A stretch of 64,000 nucleotides of DNA, taken from Bradyrhizobium sp. 195. Lineage in GTDB: Bacteria > Pseudomonadota > Alphaproteobacteria > Rhizobiales > Xanthobacteraceae. Under the pieces are notes generated by a model, which saw nothing but the letters and a program-made list of their open reading frames with translations, was not told the origin of the DNA and searched no databases. Location: the NCBI RefSeq assembly GCF_023101665.1, contig NZ_CP082161.1:3968001-4032000 (forward strand), in the 5' to 3' direction. The stretch's first letter is position 1. The number at the start of each line of letters is the position of its first letter. The position numbers were made by a program, and so were the translations under genes. Positions 46,685-56,126 of the stretch are shown in pieces.

Positions 46685-46770
46685 GCTGTCGTCGCCCGGC
46701 TTGACCGGGCGATCCAGTATTCCAGACGCCGCGGCGTACTGGATTCCCCGCTTTCGCGGGGAACGACAGC
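46685..46770. repeat. palindromic repeat, family B (copy 3)
   Basis: GCTGTCGTCGCCCGGCTTGA and the right arm TTTCGCGGGGAACGACAGC. GATCCAGTATTCCAG and GTACTGGATTCC occupy the interior. As at 40270-40490, a family A copy is next to it. Confidence 0.8.
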
Positions 46771-46790
46771 GGTGAGTGCGGCTGCACCGT

Positions 46791-47162
46791 TCACTCCGCC
46801 AGATGATTGGCCGATCCCTGCACGATCAGCCCCGCATCGTTCACCCGCAGATATTCGCAGATCTTCTTCCCCCGCTCGTTGGCGTAAAACACCACGACGC
46901 TGTCGGGGCTGACGAACAGATCGATCAGTGAGAAGTGCAGCTCCGGCAACAGCCCAAGCGCCTTGCCCCAATAAGCCCGAAGCGCGTCCTTGCCGCGCAC
47001 GGTGCCGCTGGCATCGAACCCCAGCATTGGGATGCGGTCCGAGGTCATCACGGCGGCCTCATCATAGAGCGCGAGCACGCGCTCGAGGTCGCGCGCGTTC
47101 CAGGCCTCGACCCAGGTCCGGCCGAGCGCGGTGAGCGTTGATGGCTGGTGGTGCTGTGGCAT
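46791..47162 (-). CDS. SnoaL-like/NTF2-fold protein
   Basis: A 123-residue protein of the nuclear transport factor 2 fold: WVEAWNARDLERVLALYDEAAVMTS is the typical first half, followed by GKDALRAYWGKAL and strand-rich C-terminal sequence VFYANERGKKICEYL. No catalytic residues can be assigned; such proteins include isomerases, hydrolases and binding proteins. It is divergent from guaA. Confidence 0.85.
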   Translation of the reverse strand: MPQHHQPSTLTALGRTWVEAWNARDLERVLALYDEAAVMTSDRIPMLGFDASGTVRGKDALRAYWGKALGLLPELHFSLIDLFVSPDSVVVFYANERGKKICEYLRVNDAGLIVQGSANHLAE

Positions 47163-47311
47163 GACGTTCTCCCTGATCGGCCCCTGTTTGAGTAGCGGGG
47201 CATATTAGGTCAATAATACTTACCCATATCCCTTTGTCCATGCCCAAAGAAGCATGTGGGCGCGCCGCCACCGCGGTTGCGGCTCGCGCGCTGCCAGCGT
47301 ATTTGCTGGCC

Positions 47312-48910
47312 ATGACAGCAGCACAGAACGACCGCTCCGCGTCGACGCCCTCGGTGGCCTCGGCGCACGACAAGATTCTCATCGTCGACTTCGGCAGCCA
47401 GGTGACGCAGCTGATCGCGCGTCGGGTGCGCGAGGACGGCGTCTATTGCGAGATCGTCCCGTTCAACAAGGCCGAAGCCGCCTTCGACGAGATGAAGCCC
47501 AAGGCGGTGATCCTCTCCGGCGGCCCTGAATCGGTGCATGAGGCCGGCTCGCCCCGCGCTCCCCAGGCGATCTTCGATTCCGGCGTGCCCGTGATGGGCA
47601 TCTGCTACGGCCAGATGACCATGGCGGCCCAACTCGGCGGCGAGGTCGAGGGCGGCCATCACCGCGAATTCGGCCGCGCCGATGTCGAGGTCAAGGCGCC
47701 GAGTAAGCTGTTCGAGGACGTCTGGTCGCCGGGCGGCAAGAACCAGGTCTGGATGAGCCACGGCGACCGCATCACGAAGATGCCGCCGGGCTTCTCCGTC
47801 GCCGGCACCTCGCCGAACGCGCCGTTCGCGATCATCCAGGACGAGAAGCGCAAATATTACGGCCTGATGTTCCACCCCGAAGTGGTGCACACGCCCGATG
47901 GCGCCAAACTGATCCGCAACTTCGTGCGCAAGATCGCAGGCCTGTCCGGCGACTGGACCATGCGCGCCTTCCGCGAGGAGGAGATCGCCAAGATCCGCGC
48001 CCAGGTCGGCAAGGGCAAGGTGATCTGCGGCCTGTCCGGCGGCGTCGATTCAGCGGTCGCGGCCGTCTTGATTCACGAGGCCATCGGCGACCAGCTCACC
48101 TGCGTCTTCGTCGATCACGGCCTCTTGCGCCTCGACGAAGCCAAGACGGTGGTCGACCTGTTCCGCCACCACTACAACATCCCGCTCGTGCACGTGGATG
48201 CCTCGAAGCAATTTCTCGGCGAGCTCGAAGGCGTCACCGATCCCGAAACCAAGCGCAAGACCATCGGCCGCCTCTTCATCGAAGTGTTCGAGCAGGAGGC
48301 GAAGAAGATCGGCGGCGCCGACTTCCTCGCGCAGGGCACGCTCTATCCTGATGTGATCGAGAGCGTCTCCTTCACCGGCGGACCTTCCGTCACCATCAAG
48401 TCGCACCACAATGTCGGCGGTCTGCCTGAGCGCATGAACATGAAGCTCGTCGAGCCGCTGCGCGAGCTGTTCAAGGACGAGGTGCGCAAGCTCGGCTACG
48501 AGCTCGGCCTGCCCGAAATCTTCGTCGGCCGCCACCCGTTCCCGGGCCCGGGCCTCGCCATCCGCTGCCCCGGCGACATCACCCGCGACAAGCTCGACAT
48601 CCTGCGCAAGGCCGACGCCGTCTACATCGACCAGATCCGCAAGCACGGCCTCTACGACGACATCTGGCAGGCCTTCGCCGTGCTGCTTCCGGTGAAGACC
48701 GTCGGCGTCATGGGCGACGGCCGCACCTATGATTATGTGGTCGGCCTGCGCGCCGTCACCTCCACCGACGGCATGACCGCGGACTTCTACCAGTTCGACA
48801 TGAAGTTCCTGGGCGAGACCGCCACGCGCATCATCAACGAGGTGAAGGGCGTGAACCGGGTGGTGTACGACGTGACGAGCAAGCCGCCGGGGACGATTGA
48901 GTGGGAGTAG
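47312..48910 (+). CDS. guaA: GMP synthase (glutamine-hydrolysing)
   Basis: A 532-residue two-domain enzyme. The glutamine amidotransferase domain has [11 protein letters not shown], nucleophile Cys98 in GICYGQM and the GLMFHPEV His-Glu. The ATP pyrophosphatase domain has the P-loop [11 protein letters not shown], and the C-terminal dimerisation domain has [11 protein letters not shown] and KPPGTIEWE. It aminates XMP to GMP. The start at 47312 gives usual family length; in-frame starts at 47234 (TTG) and 47240 (ATG) exist. Confidence 0.96.
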   Translation: MTAAQNDRSASTPSVASAHDKILIVDFGSQVTQLIARRVREDGVYCEIVPFNKAEAAFDEMKPKAVILSGGPESVHEAGSPRAPQAIFDSGVPVMGICYGQMTMAAQLGGEVEGGHHREFGRADVEVKAPSKLFEDVWSPGGKNQVWMSHGDRITKMPPGFSVAGTSPNAPFAIIQDEKRKYYGLMFHPEVVHTPDGAKLIRNFVRKIAGLSGDWTMRAFREEEIAKIRAQVGKGKVICGLSGGVDSAVAAVLIHEAIGDQLTCVFVDHGLLRLDEAKTVVDLFRHHYNIPLVHVDASKQFLGELEGVTDPETKRKTIGRLFIEVFEQEAKKIGGADFLAQGTLYPDVIESVSFTGGPSVTIKSHHNVGGLPERMNMKLVEPLRELFKDEVRKLGYELGLPEIFVGRHPFPGPGLAIRCPGDITRDKLDILRKADAVYIDQIRKHGLYDDIWQAFAVLLPVKTVGVMGDGRTYDYVVGLRAVTSTDGMTADFYQFDMKFLGETATRIINEVKGVNRVVYDVTSKPPGTIEWE

Positions 48911-49326
48911 CGCGGCGCCTGCTATAGCGCAGTCTAGCGTAGTCTTGGTCGTGTTGTCCCTTTGGCGTTAGAGCTCTGCTGAAGTCGTGAGCCTGACTTA
49001 ATCGCCGTCGAGGTCAGGAATCCACCGCGTTTAGGCCGACAGAGTACTGTGGCGTGCTTGATCGTATGGAAGGGTTGGGCGTCCAAAGCTCCAGCTCCGA
49101 GCACCTGCAGGTAAGGCAAAGCAGACAGATTGTTTGCAGATCACCGCTCCGCCCAACCTCGTTACAATATCTCGTGTTTTTGTGCGCCTCGACGAAAGCT
49201 ACGGTTGGAAACCACGGTCTCACGCTTCCTTCGCGCGCAAACATTCATTACTTCCTCTGAAAGGAAAGAGAGGATTCATCAGTATGCATCCGGCGTAGGC
49301 CGCAGGCTGAATTAGTCGCTGTCCGA
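48911..49326. other. gene-free region of different composition
   Basis: No supported gene, tRNA or palindromic repeat. It appears less GC-rich than the flanks and separates guaA from the giant repeat protein. It could be the border of an acquired segment, but no attachment site was found. Confidence 0.35.
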
Positions 49327-52300
49327 TCAGAACGACGGCGCCGCGAGACCCAGCGCGCTCGCAGAGACGGCCGAGGAGTCCACCCATCGCCGGATCGTGC
49401 CATCGTACACATCGGCACCGTAGAGCGAACCGTCGGGCCCCTTCTGGATGTCGACGATGCCTGACAGGCCCGAATCGATCAACGCGACATTGGTGACCTG
49501 TCGGCTCGCGTTCAATGTGGCAGCGTAGATATTTCCATTGAGGACATCGTCGAAGATCATGGTGTTCTGATTGTAGAAATCTCCCGCGGTGATCGCGGCG
49601 GCATTGTCCGGAGCGCCGTGGCTGCGCGACAAGATGGGAAATACGGCAGGTGGGTCCGACGCATTGTTGCGGTTCCCATTGTTGTAGAAGGTGATCGCCT
49701 GCGAAAGGTTTTGGTAGCTGGCGGTCGGGCCCGGGCCTTCCAGGTAAGGCCACCCGAAATTTGACCCTGCCGGGCCGGTATTGATCTCTTCCCAGGTACT
49801 CCAACCCACATCTCCGAGCACGGGCAGGTTGGTGATTGGGTCGAAGCTGAAGCGGTAAGCATTGCGGACACCGTAATCGAACACTTTCGACTGGTTGCTG
49901 TTTGGATCGGTGGCCTGGTAGTAGGGGTTGCCGGGCACTCCCTCGCCCGTGGTCGGATCGATGCGCAACAGCTTGCCCGAGAGATTGTGGATGTCCTGAA
50001 CTCGTACAGCGCGAGGATCGGCGAAGTTATATGACGAGCCGTCGCCCACGGTGACGTAGAGGTAGCCATCGGGGCCAAAATGAACGGCGCCGATGGAATG
50101 CGAATCGCCATCCGTCGCGAGATAATCGCGAATGTTCTGATTCTGTATCCCTGCCCGGTCCGGATCGTTGTCCTGTAATCCAGCCTCGATCTGGCTGGCG
50201 GGAGCCGTGATCGTAGTGCCATTGACGATGCCGGAAGGCGGGATGGTGGGATCGCCGTTGCTGTTTACGTCGGGACGGCTCGTATAGGTCCAGATGCTGT
50301 TCTTGCCCAACAGCACGACCTCGCTCGCGGGATCGGCGATCATGGTGGAAGGATTGACCGTCACCCTCACCAGTCGAGAAGGGCGGTTGCCGTCCTGATC
50401 GGGTGCCGCCGCACCCGTCTTGCCCGCCGTCTCGGGCGGATCGTAAGTGTAGAGCAGGTAAACGTAGGGGCTGGCTGCGAAATTCGGGTTGATCGCGATT
50501 CCCAGCAGTCCGCGATCACCGGCCGTATTTATCCTGGTGGAAAGGTCGATGAGCGGCGTCGGCCGCAGTGTGCCGTTATCCACCACGCGCACCACACCGC
50601 CCTTCTGCGCAACCAGCATATAGCGGCCGTCGGGAGTCCAATCGATCGCCGTTGGCTCGCTCAACCCCGTCACTGCAGTCTGGCGCACCAAACTGCCGAG
50701 ATTGAGATTGTCATTATCGAGGATGCTCACGGTGGTGGTCGCCTGGGCGCCAAGAGCCGCACCCGTTGGATTGCTCAGGGTGACGGTGAAGTTCTCGTCG
50801 GTTTCCGGGAAGGTATCGTTGATGATCGGGACCGAGATGGTCTGGGTGACCTGACCAGCGGCGAAGGTGATGGTGCCTGATGAAGCCGCGTAGTCGGCTC
50901 CCGAGAGCGCGCTGCCGTTGCTGGTCGCGAAGACGATCGTGGCGGGTTGATCGATACTGCCGCTGCGCAGCAGCGTGAGGATCGCTGACGCTGTGTTTTC
51001 ACTAACGCTCAAGGCCGCGTCCGCCATGGAGATGGTGGAGGGCGAATCGTTATCGACAATGGTCACGAGCACCGTACGAGGGACTCCGAGGGAGCCGGAA
51101 CCAGGATTCTGAAGGCCGACGGCGAATGTTTCGCTGCCCTCGACGAGATCATCGTTCACGATCGGGATCGTGAAGCTCTTGCTGCTTTCGCCAGGTCCGA
51201 AGACGACCTGGCCCGTGTTCACTCGACCGTTGAACGCGGGTTGGATGAAGTCCAATCCAGCCTGCGCCGACCCATTACCGCCGATCTCATTCGTCGTATA
51301 CTCTACAGTCGCTTGAGATTGCAGATCGCCGGAGCGTACGACGGTGATGATTGCCGTGCCGGCCGCTTCGCTGACGTAGATCGTTGCATTGTTGGCCAAC
51401 GAGGTGATGGAGCCTGGCACGAACACGACGTCCCGGAAATAGTTCTCGTTTTGATAGACGAGGGTCGGGAAGGCGCCCTTGGTCTCGTTGTAGACGCCGG
51501 CGCCGACCGGTGCGCTCAGCCCGCCGTTGGTGATGGGTGATGCGAAGCCCTGCGACGTCAGGGCGTAGTAGCTGTTGGTGTTGACGGAGACCACATAGGT
51601 CGTGCCGGCGGTGATGGTCAGCGGCGCGGCGAGCGCCTGCTGCTGCCAGCCCGATCCGCCTTCGTTCGTGAACGTCACCGTCGCCAGTTGCTGGCCGGTG
51701 GCCGACCAGATGTACCCGGTATGCGTGCCGGTCTCGCTAGGGGACTTGTAGTAGCGGATCGCCTGGATCTGTCCGGGATTGCTGCTGGTGAAGCGCACCC
51801 CGAGCTCCCAATCCACCCCCGGCCCATCGGTGAAGTTCGGTTGAGAAGGCGTCTGGGTGGTGAAGAGACTCGTGGGGCCGGAATTCAGCGCCGCAACCGG
51901 TGCCGTTGCCGCGCTCGTCACGTTCTCGTTCCCGCCTAACGGGTCGACGTAGGCGGCAGTGACCCTTATCCGCTTGCCGACGAGGCTGCTGTCGAGCGTG
52001 AGGCTCGATCCGGTGACGGCGAGATTGGTCCAGATGTTGCCGTCAGGACTGCTCTGCCAAGTATAGCTGATTGTCGCCGGCGCGCCGTCGGGATCGGTGA
52101 CGCTGGCCGTCAGAACCTGGTTCTGGGTCGCCGTGCCGTTGATCGCGACGTTGCCGACGTCGTTGACGTTGGTCACCGCCGTGGCGGTCGCGGGGCTCGA
52201 CGGAGTCTCGCTGCTGCCCTGGAGGTCCGTATACGTGGCGGTGACACGCACGAAGTTGCCGACCTGGAGCTGCCCAAGGACCAGCGTGCCCGCCGTCGCG

Positions 52301-54669
52301 CCGCTGATGTTGGTCCAGCTGCTGCCGTTCGTACTCTGCTGCCACTGATAGGCGATGATGGCCGGCACGCCGTCCGCATCGCTCACCGCCGCCGTCAACG
52401 TCTGGTTCTGCGTGGGCGTCCCGCTGACGCTCACTGCGCCCGGGTGATTGTTGGGGGTTGACGACCCTGGCACGAACACGACGTCCCGGAAATAGTTCTC
52501 GTTTTGATAGACGAGGGTCGGGAAGGCGCCCTTGGTCTCGTTGTAGACGCCGGCGCCGACCGGTGCGCTCAGCCCGCCATTGGTGATGGGTGATGCGAAG
52601 CCCTGCGACGTCAGGGCGTAGTAGCTGTTGGTGTTGACGGAGACCACATAGGTCGTGCCGGCGGTGATGGTCAGCGGCGCGGCGAGCGCCTGCTGCTGCC
52701 AGCCCGATCCGCCTTCGTTCGTGAACGTCACCGTCGCCAGTTGCTGGCCGGTGGCCGACCAGATGTACCCGGTATGCGTGCCGGTCTCGCTAGGGGACTT
52801 GTAGTAGCGGATCGCCTGGATCTGTCCGGGATTGCTGCTGGTGAAGCGCACCCCGAGCTCCCAATCCACCCCCGGCCCATCGGTGAAGTTCGGTTGAGAA
52901 GGCGTCTGGGTGGTGAAGAGACTCGTGGGGCCGGAATTCAGCGCCGCAACCGGTGCCGTTGCCGCGCTCGTCACGTTCTCGTTCCCGCCTAACGGGTCGA
53001 CGTAGGCGGCAGTGACCCTTATCCGCTTGCCGACGAGGCTGCTGTCGAGCGTGAGGCTCGATCCGGTGACGGCGAGATTGGTCCAGATGTTGCCGTCAGG
53101 ACTGCTCTGCCAAGTACAGCTGATTGTCGCCGGCGCGCCGTCGGGATCGGTGACGCTGGCCGTCAGAACCTGGTTCTGGGTCGCCGTGCCGTTGATCGCG
53201 ACGTTGCCGACGTCGTTGACGTTGGTCACCGCCGTGGCGGTCGCGGGGCTCGACGGAGTCTCGCTGCTGCCCTGGAGGTCCGTATACGTGGCGGTGACAC
53301 GCACGAAGTTGCCGACCTGGAGCTGCCCAAGGACCAGCGTGCCCGCCGTCGCGCCGCTGATGTTGGTCCAGCTGCTGCCGTTCGTACTCTGCTGCCACTG
53401 ATAGGCGATGATGGCCGGCACGCCGTCCGTATCGCTCACCGCCGCCGTCAACGTCTGGTTCTGCGTGGGCGTCCCGCTGACGCTCACTGCGCCCGGGTGA
53501 TTGTTGGCGGTCACGACCAGCGGCGTGGCTGCGCTCGTGCGGCCGGTTTCCACTCCGCCGAGCTGGTCGGTATAGCTGGCGATCACCCGCACTTGCCGAC
53601 CGACCTGGGCGGACTGCAGCACCAATGTGACGCCGGTGGCATTCGCGATGTTGCTCCAAGTGCCATTGATAAGTTGCTGCCAGCGGTACGTTATGGAAGC
53701 GTTCGCATATCCGTCGGGATCGGTGATGTTAGCCTGTAAGGTCTGGCCTGGGACCGGCGTCCCCGTTATCGCCACGACGCCGACATCGTTGACGTTTGTG
53801 ACCGCCGTCGTCGCCGTGCTGGCGACCTGCTCAACGTTGCCTGCAACGTCATTGTAGCTGACGACGGCGCGGACCTGTTTCGAAACCTGCGTTTGTCTAA
53901 GCGTCAGCGCCTTAGCAGTTGCACCGGCGATATTGCTCCATGTGGCGCCGCCATCCGAGCTCTGCTGCCACTGGTAGCCAATGAGAGTCCCCGACGGGAG
54001 ACCGTCGACATCGGTCACGTTTGCAGCGAGGACCTGGTTCTGGGTCGGAGTGCCACTCAAAGACACGATGCCGATATCGTTGCCGGCAGGATTGGTCGCG
54101 ACGATCAGGGGAGTGGCGGAACTCGTCCGATTGGACTCAGACCCGCCCAGTTGGTCCGTGTAGGTTACGCGAACCCGCACCTGCCGGCCGGCTTGCGCGG
54201 CTTGCAGCGTATAGGTCGCCCCTGTCGCTTGCGAAATGTTGCTCCAGTTTCCGTTGATCAGCTGCTGCCAACGATAACTGATCGCCACGTTCGCCAATCC
54301 GTCCAGATCGGTGACGCTCGCTGCCAGCGTTTGCCCCTGAACCGCCGTGCCAACGATGCTCGCTACGCCCACATCATTGACGTTGCCGACGGACGCGGTG
54401 GCAGGGCTGAAGTCTTGCTCGGCGTTTCCCGCCGCATCCGTGTAGCTCACGCCAGCCCGGACGAGCCTGCCGACATATGCCTGCTGCAAAATCAGGGAGC
54501 TTGTGGTTGCCCCCGCAATGTCGGTCCAAGTCGCGCCATTGTCGGCGGACTGCTGCCACTGGTAAGCGATGAGTGCGCCCACCGCGACGCCATCGACATC
54601 CGTGACGTTTGCTGCCAAAGCTTGATTCTGAGTTGATGTACCGCTGAGAGAAACGACGCCTGCCGCCAT
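49327..54669 (-). CDS. giant Ig-repeat/DUF4082/Calx-beta protein with C-terminal PQQ-type sugar dehydrogenase domain
   Basis: A 1780-residue modular protein. Residues 3-385 are four Ig-like repeats (GxVSLSGTPTQNQ...YQWQQS). About 388-585 and 738-935 are two further Ig pairs, each followed by a DUF4082 module (GVDWELGVRFTSSNPGQIQAIRYY). Calx-beta domains cover about 1090-1208 and 1210-1319, with DLVEGSETFAV and FPETDENFTV. Residues 1326-1766 are a glucose/sorbosone dehydrogenase propeller with GDRGLLGIAINPNF, SHSIGAVHFGPDGYLYVTVGDG and GVRNAYRFSFDP. His, Asp and Arg-Asn positions of soluble PQQ glucose dehydrogenase are retained. GGGAGAG precedes ATG 54669. No signal peptide or RTX repeats are seen. 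Probably extracellular; export route unknown. Confidence 0.88.
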   Translation of the reverse strand: MAAGVVSLSGTSTQNQALAANVTDVDGVAVGALIAYQWQQSADNGATWTDIAGATTSSLILQQAYVGRLVRAGVSYTDAAGNAEQDFSPATASVGNVNDVGVASIVGTAVQGQTLAASVTDLDGLANVAISYRWQQLINGNWSNISQATGATYTLQAAQAGRQVRVRVTYTDQLGGSESNRTSSATPLIVATNPAGNDIGIVSLSGTPTQNQVLAANVTDVDGLPSGTLIGYQWQQSSDGGATWSNIAGATAKALTLRQTQVSKQVRAVVSYNDVAGNVEQVASTATTAVTNVNDVGVVAITGTPVPGQTLQANITDPDGYANASITYRWQQLINGTWSNIANATGVTLVLQSAQVGRQVRVIASYTDQLGGVETGRTSAATPLVVTANNHPGAVSVSGTPTQNQTLTAAVSDTDGVPAIIAYQWQQSTNGSSWTNISGATAGTLVLGQLQVGNFVRVTATYTDLQGSSETPSSPATATAVTNVNDVGNVAINGTATQNQVLTASVTDPDGAPATISCTWQSSPDGNIWTNLAVTGSSLTLDSSLVGKRIRVTAAYVDPLGGNENVTSAATAPVAALNSGPTSLFTTQTPSQPNFTDGPGVDWELGVRFTSSNPGQIQAIRYYKSPSETGTHTGYIWSATGQQLATVTFTNEGGSGWQQQALAAPLTITAGTTYVVSVNTNSYYALTSQGFASPITNGGLSAPVGAGVYNETKGAFPTLVYQNENYFRDVVFVPGSSTPNNHPGAVSVSGTPTQNQTLTAAVSDADGVPAIIAYQWQQSTNGSSWTNISGATAGTLVLGQLQVGNFVRVTATYTDLQGSSETPSSPATATAVTNVNDVGNVAINGTATQNQVLTASVTDPDGAPATISYTWQSSPDGNIWTNLAVTGSSLTLDSSLVGKRIRVTAAYVDPLGGNENVTSAATAPVAALNSGPTSLFTTQTPSQPNFTDGPGVDWELGVRFTSSNPGQIQAIRYYKSPSETGTHTGYIWSATGQQLATVTFTNEGGSGWQQQALAAPLTITAGTTYVVSVNTNSYYALTSQGFASPITNGGLSAPVGAGVYNETKGAFPTLVYQNENYFRDVVFVPGSITSLANNATIYVSEAAGTAIITVVRSGDLQSQATVEYTTNEIGGNGSAQAGLDFIQPAFNGRVNTGQVVFGPGESSKSFTIPIVNDDLVEGSETFAVGLQNPGSGSLGVPRTVLVTIVDNDSPSTISMADAALSVSENTASAILTLLRSGSIDQPATIVFATSNGSALSGADYAASSGTITFAAGQVTQTISVPIINDTFPETDENFTVTLSNPTGAALGAQATTTVSILDNDNLNLGSLVRQTAVTGLSEPTAIDWTPDGRYMLVAQKGGVVRVVDNGTLRPTPLIDLSTRINTAGDRGLLGIAINPNFAASPYVYLLYTYDPPETAGKTGAAAPDQDGNRPSRLVRVTVNPSTMIADPASEVVLLGKNSIWTYTSRPDVNSNGDPTIPPSGIVNGTTITAPASQIEAGLQDNDPDRAGIQNQNIRDYLATDGDSHSIGAVHFGPDGYLYVTVGDGSSYNFADPRAVRVQDIHNLSGKLLRIDPTTGEGVPGNPYYQATDPNSNQSKVFDYGVRNAYRFSFDPITNLPVLGDVGWSTWEEINTGPAGSNFGWPYLEGPGPTASYQNLSQAITFYNNGNRNNASDPPAVFPILSRSHGAPDNAAAITAGDFYNQNTMIFDDVLNGNIYAATLNASRQVTNVALIDSGLSGIVDIQKGPDGSLYGADVYDGTIRRWVDSSAVSASALGLAAPSF
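51413..52454 (-). repeat. 1053-bp tandem duplication, unit A
   Basis: This segment matches 52466-53507 at a spacing of exactly 1053 bases (351 codons), with three substitutions noticed over about 1042 bases. It encodes two Ig-like repeats plus one DUF4082 module. Confidence 0.95.
52466..53507 (-). repeat. 1053-bp tandem duplication, unit B
   Basis: Partner of 51413-52454. The differences noticed are one silent change near 52573, Cys for Tyr in the TIS-TW strand near 53117, and Thr for Ala in the AVSD-DG strand near 53429. The unit length keeps the reading frame open. Confidence 0.95.
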
Positions 54670-55206
54670 AACGCTCTCCCGCACTATCAATTCTTTAACC
54701 GAACAAGTTAGCTCCGTTCTGCGCAATGTGTAAAGTGAGCGGGATGTGCCCCAAATTGCTGTGCGACAGCAGTCCTGACGAAAGATGCCGCTTGCTGAAT
54801 ACACCTGGTGAATTCAAGCGGCGATCCGGTTTGTGTCACTCATGATTGTTGTGAATGCTTTGGATTTTCCAACGTCGCGACTGCGGCTCTACCACGCGGC
54901 CATATGATTGGCCACGCTCGTCGAACGCATTGCGATGAGACCCGCACGATGATTGGTTGCGCGACATGAAGTCGCACCTACGCAACCTGCCGATATGACC
55001 AGGGGAGGACCGGTACGACCCGTCCGGCTCAATTCGTTTTTATAACTCAGCATCAAGCGGGAAAGAGCGATACTGGAACGGACGGGCAGGCAGCAAAACC
55101 GTGGCGCCAACCGATCGTGGTCGAGTAGCTCGGCCATTCTGCTTTGCCCTCACAGATCCGGGCGGGCGGTTTTCCCGCACCCGGCCTCAGTGTCTCTCGT
55201 GCCTGA
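54670..55206. other. gene-free region
   Basis: Nothing supported. It holds the promoter region of the giant gene on the minus strand, for which no clear consensus was found, and sequence leading into the decayed serine hydrolase tail. Short open frames here lack family resemblance. Confidence 0.35.
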
Positions 55207-55407
55207 AGACAATGGTGGGTCAGCCACAACGCCCACGGCGCCTATATGGCGCGCGGCGTTCACGGCCAGGGCATCTACATCGATCCCAGGTGCGAGATGG
55301 TGATCGCGCGCTACGCCTCGCATCCCATGGCGGGCAACGCCGCCAACGATCCCGTGACGCTGCCGGCCTACATGGCGCTGGCGAAGGCGCTGATGGGGGG
55401 CGGGTAG
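55207..55407 (+). pseudogene. remnant of a beta-lactamase-fold serine hydrolase, C-terminal end only
   Basis: A 66-residue frame bounded upstream by an in-frame TGA. It reads QWWVSHNAHGAYMARGVHGQ, then IYIDP, MVIARYASHP and NDPVTLPAYMALAKALM. This is the C-terminal region of NylB-like (6-aminohexanoate-dimer hydrolase type) serine hydrolases. The Ser-x-x-Lys and Tyr motifs, more than 250 residues upstream in intact relatives, are missing, and the sequence before it is unrelated. A deletion or insertion event removed the front of the gene. Confidence 0.7.
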
Positions 55408-55440
55408 GGTTTCGAAACGCGACCTCGCGCCTTACCCTCG

Positions 55441-55546
55441 CTGTCATCGCCCGACTTGATCGGGCGATCCAGTATTCCAGAGGCGATCGTGATGAGCCGA
55501 GGGGCCGCGGCGTACTGGGTCGCCCGGTCGAGCCGGACGACGACAG
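55441..55546. repeat. palindromic repeat, family B (copy 4)
   Basis: CTGTCATCGCCCGACTTGAT and GGTCGAGCCGGACGACGACAG form imperfect arms, with GATCCAGTATTCCAGAGG inside. It directly follows the hydrolase remnant. Confidence 0.8.
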
Positions 55547-55608
55547 TGTGCCCAAACCGCAAGATCGGTCGAGCCCCGCCAGCGACGCCCATCTCGTGCG
55601 CTCGCGCT

Positions 55609-55959
55609 TCACTCACGCGCCTCCTTCCAATGCGGATAGGTGACGTAAGCGGTGACCGCGCCTTGCTCGTGCGAGCGGATGGTGACCGTTTCGCCCTTCG
55701 GCATGTAGACGATCTCGCCGGGACCTGCGGTGACGGTGTTGCCGCTACTCGTGACCGAGAGCTTTCCTTCCAGGACCAGCATGACGTCGTCGACGGTGAG
55801 CTTTTCGTCCAGGCTCTGGTTCGGCGCGTAGCGGCCGAAGCCGATCGTGACCGGGCCGCCGTGGCGCTGGTCGATGACATTGGCGGCGAAGATCTCGCCA
55901 TCCTGTCCCGGCGAGCGTTCGAACGATGCGTCGGCGATGGCGATTTTGCGAACTTCCAT
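55609..55959 (-). CDS. cupin-domain protein (EutQ-like)
   Basis: A 116-residue cupin. The strand pattern GEIFAANVIDQRHGGPVTIGFGRYAPN, then DDVMLVLEGKLSVTSSGNTVTAGPGEIVYMPKGETVTI, matches ethanolamine-utilisation EutQ-like cupins. Canonical metal-binding histidines of motif 1 are replaced (PNQSLDEKLTVDD), so metal binding is doubtful. GGAGGG lies before ATG 55959. No eut genes are near, so the role is unknown. Confidence 0.82.
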   Translation of the reverse strand: MEVRKIAIADASFERSPGQDGEIFAANVIDQRHGGPVTIGFGRYAPNQSLDEKLTVDDVMLVLEGKLSVTSSGNTVTAGPGEIVYMPKGETVTIRSHEQGAVTAYVTYPHWKEARE

Positions 55960-56126
55960 GAAAGCCCTCCGTCTGGCCAGGCGGGGTGGGGACGGATAGA
56001 CGCCTGAGCGGGTGTTTTGTTCACGCCGCGAGGCGGTTTGACGCAGCAACGCGTCTGAATATTAGAATTGACTTATATTAGTGTTAGCCGATATTCATCC
56101 TTGCGCCAACGATAATGAGGAACGCA

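Noticed and set aside
48911..49326. Possible tRNA gene as integration target after guaA
   Set aside because: No cloverleaf or T-loop consensus could be found by eye.
51413..53507. Direct repeats considered as a CRISPR-like or satellite array
   Set aside because: Two long units of coding sequence with an open frame, no short repeat-spacer pattern.
54889..55137. 82-codon minus-strand frame upstream of the giant gene
   Set aside because: No ribosome site, family resemblance or conserved context.
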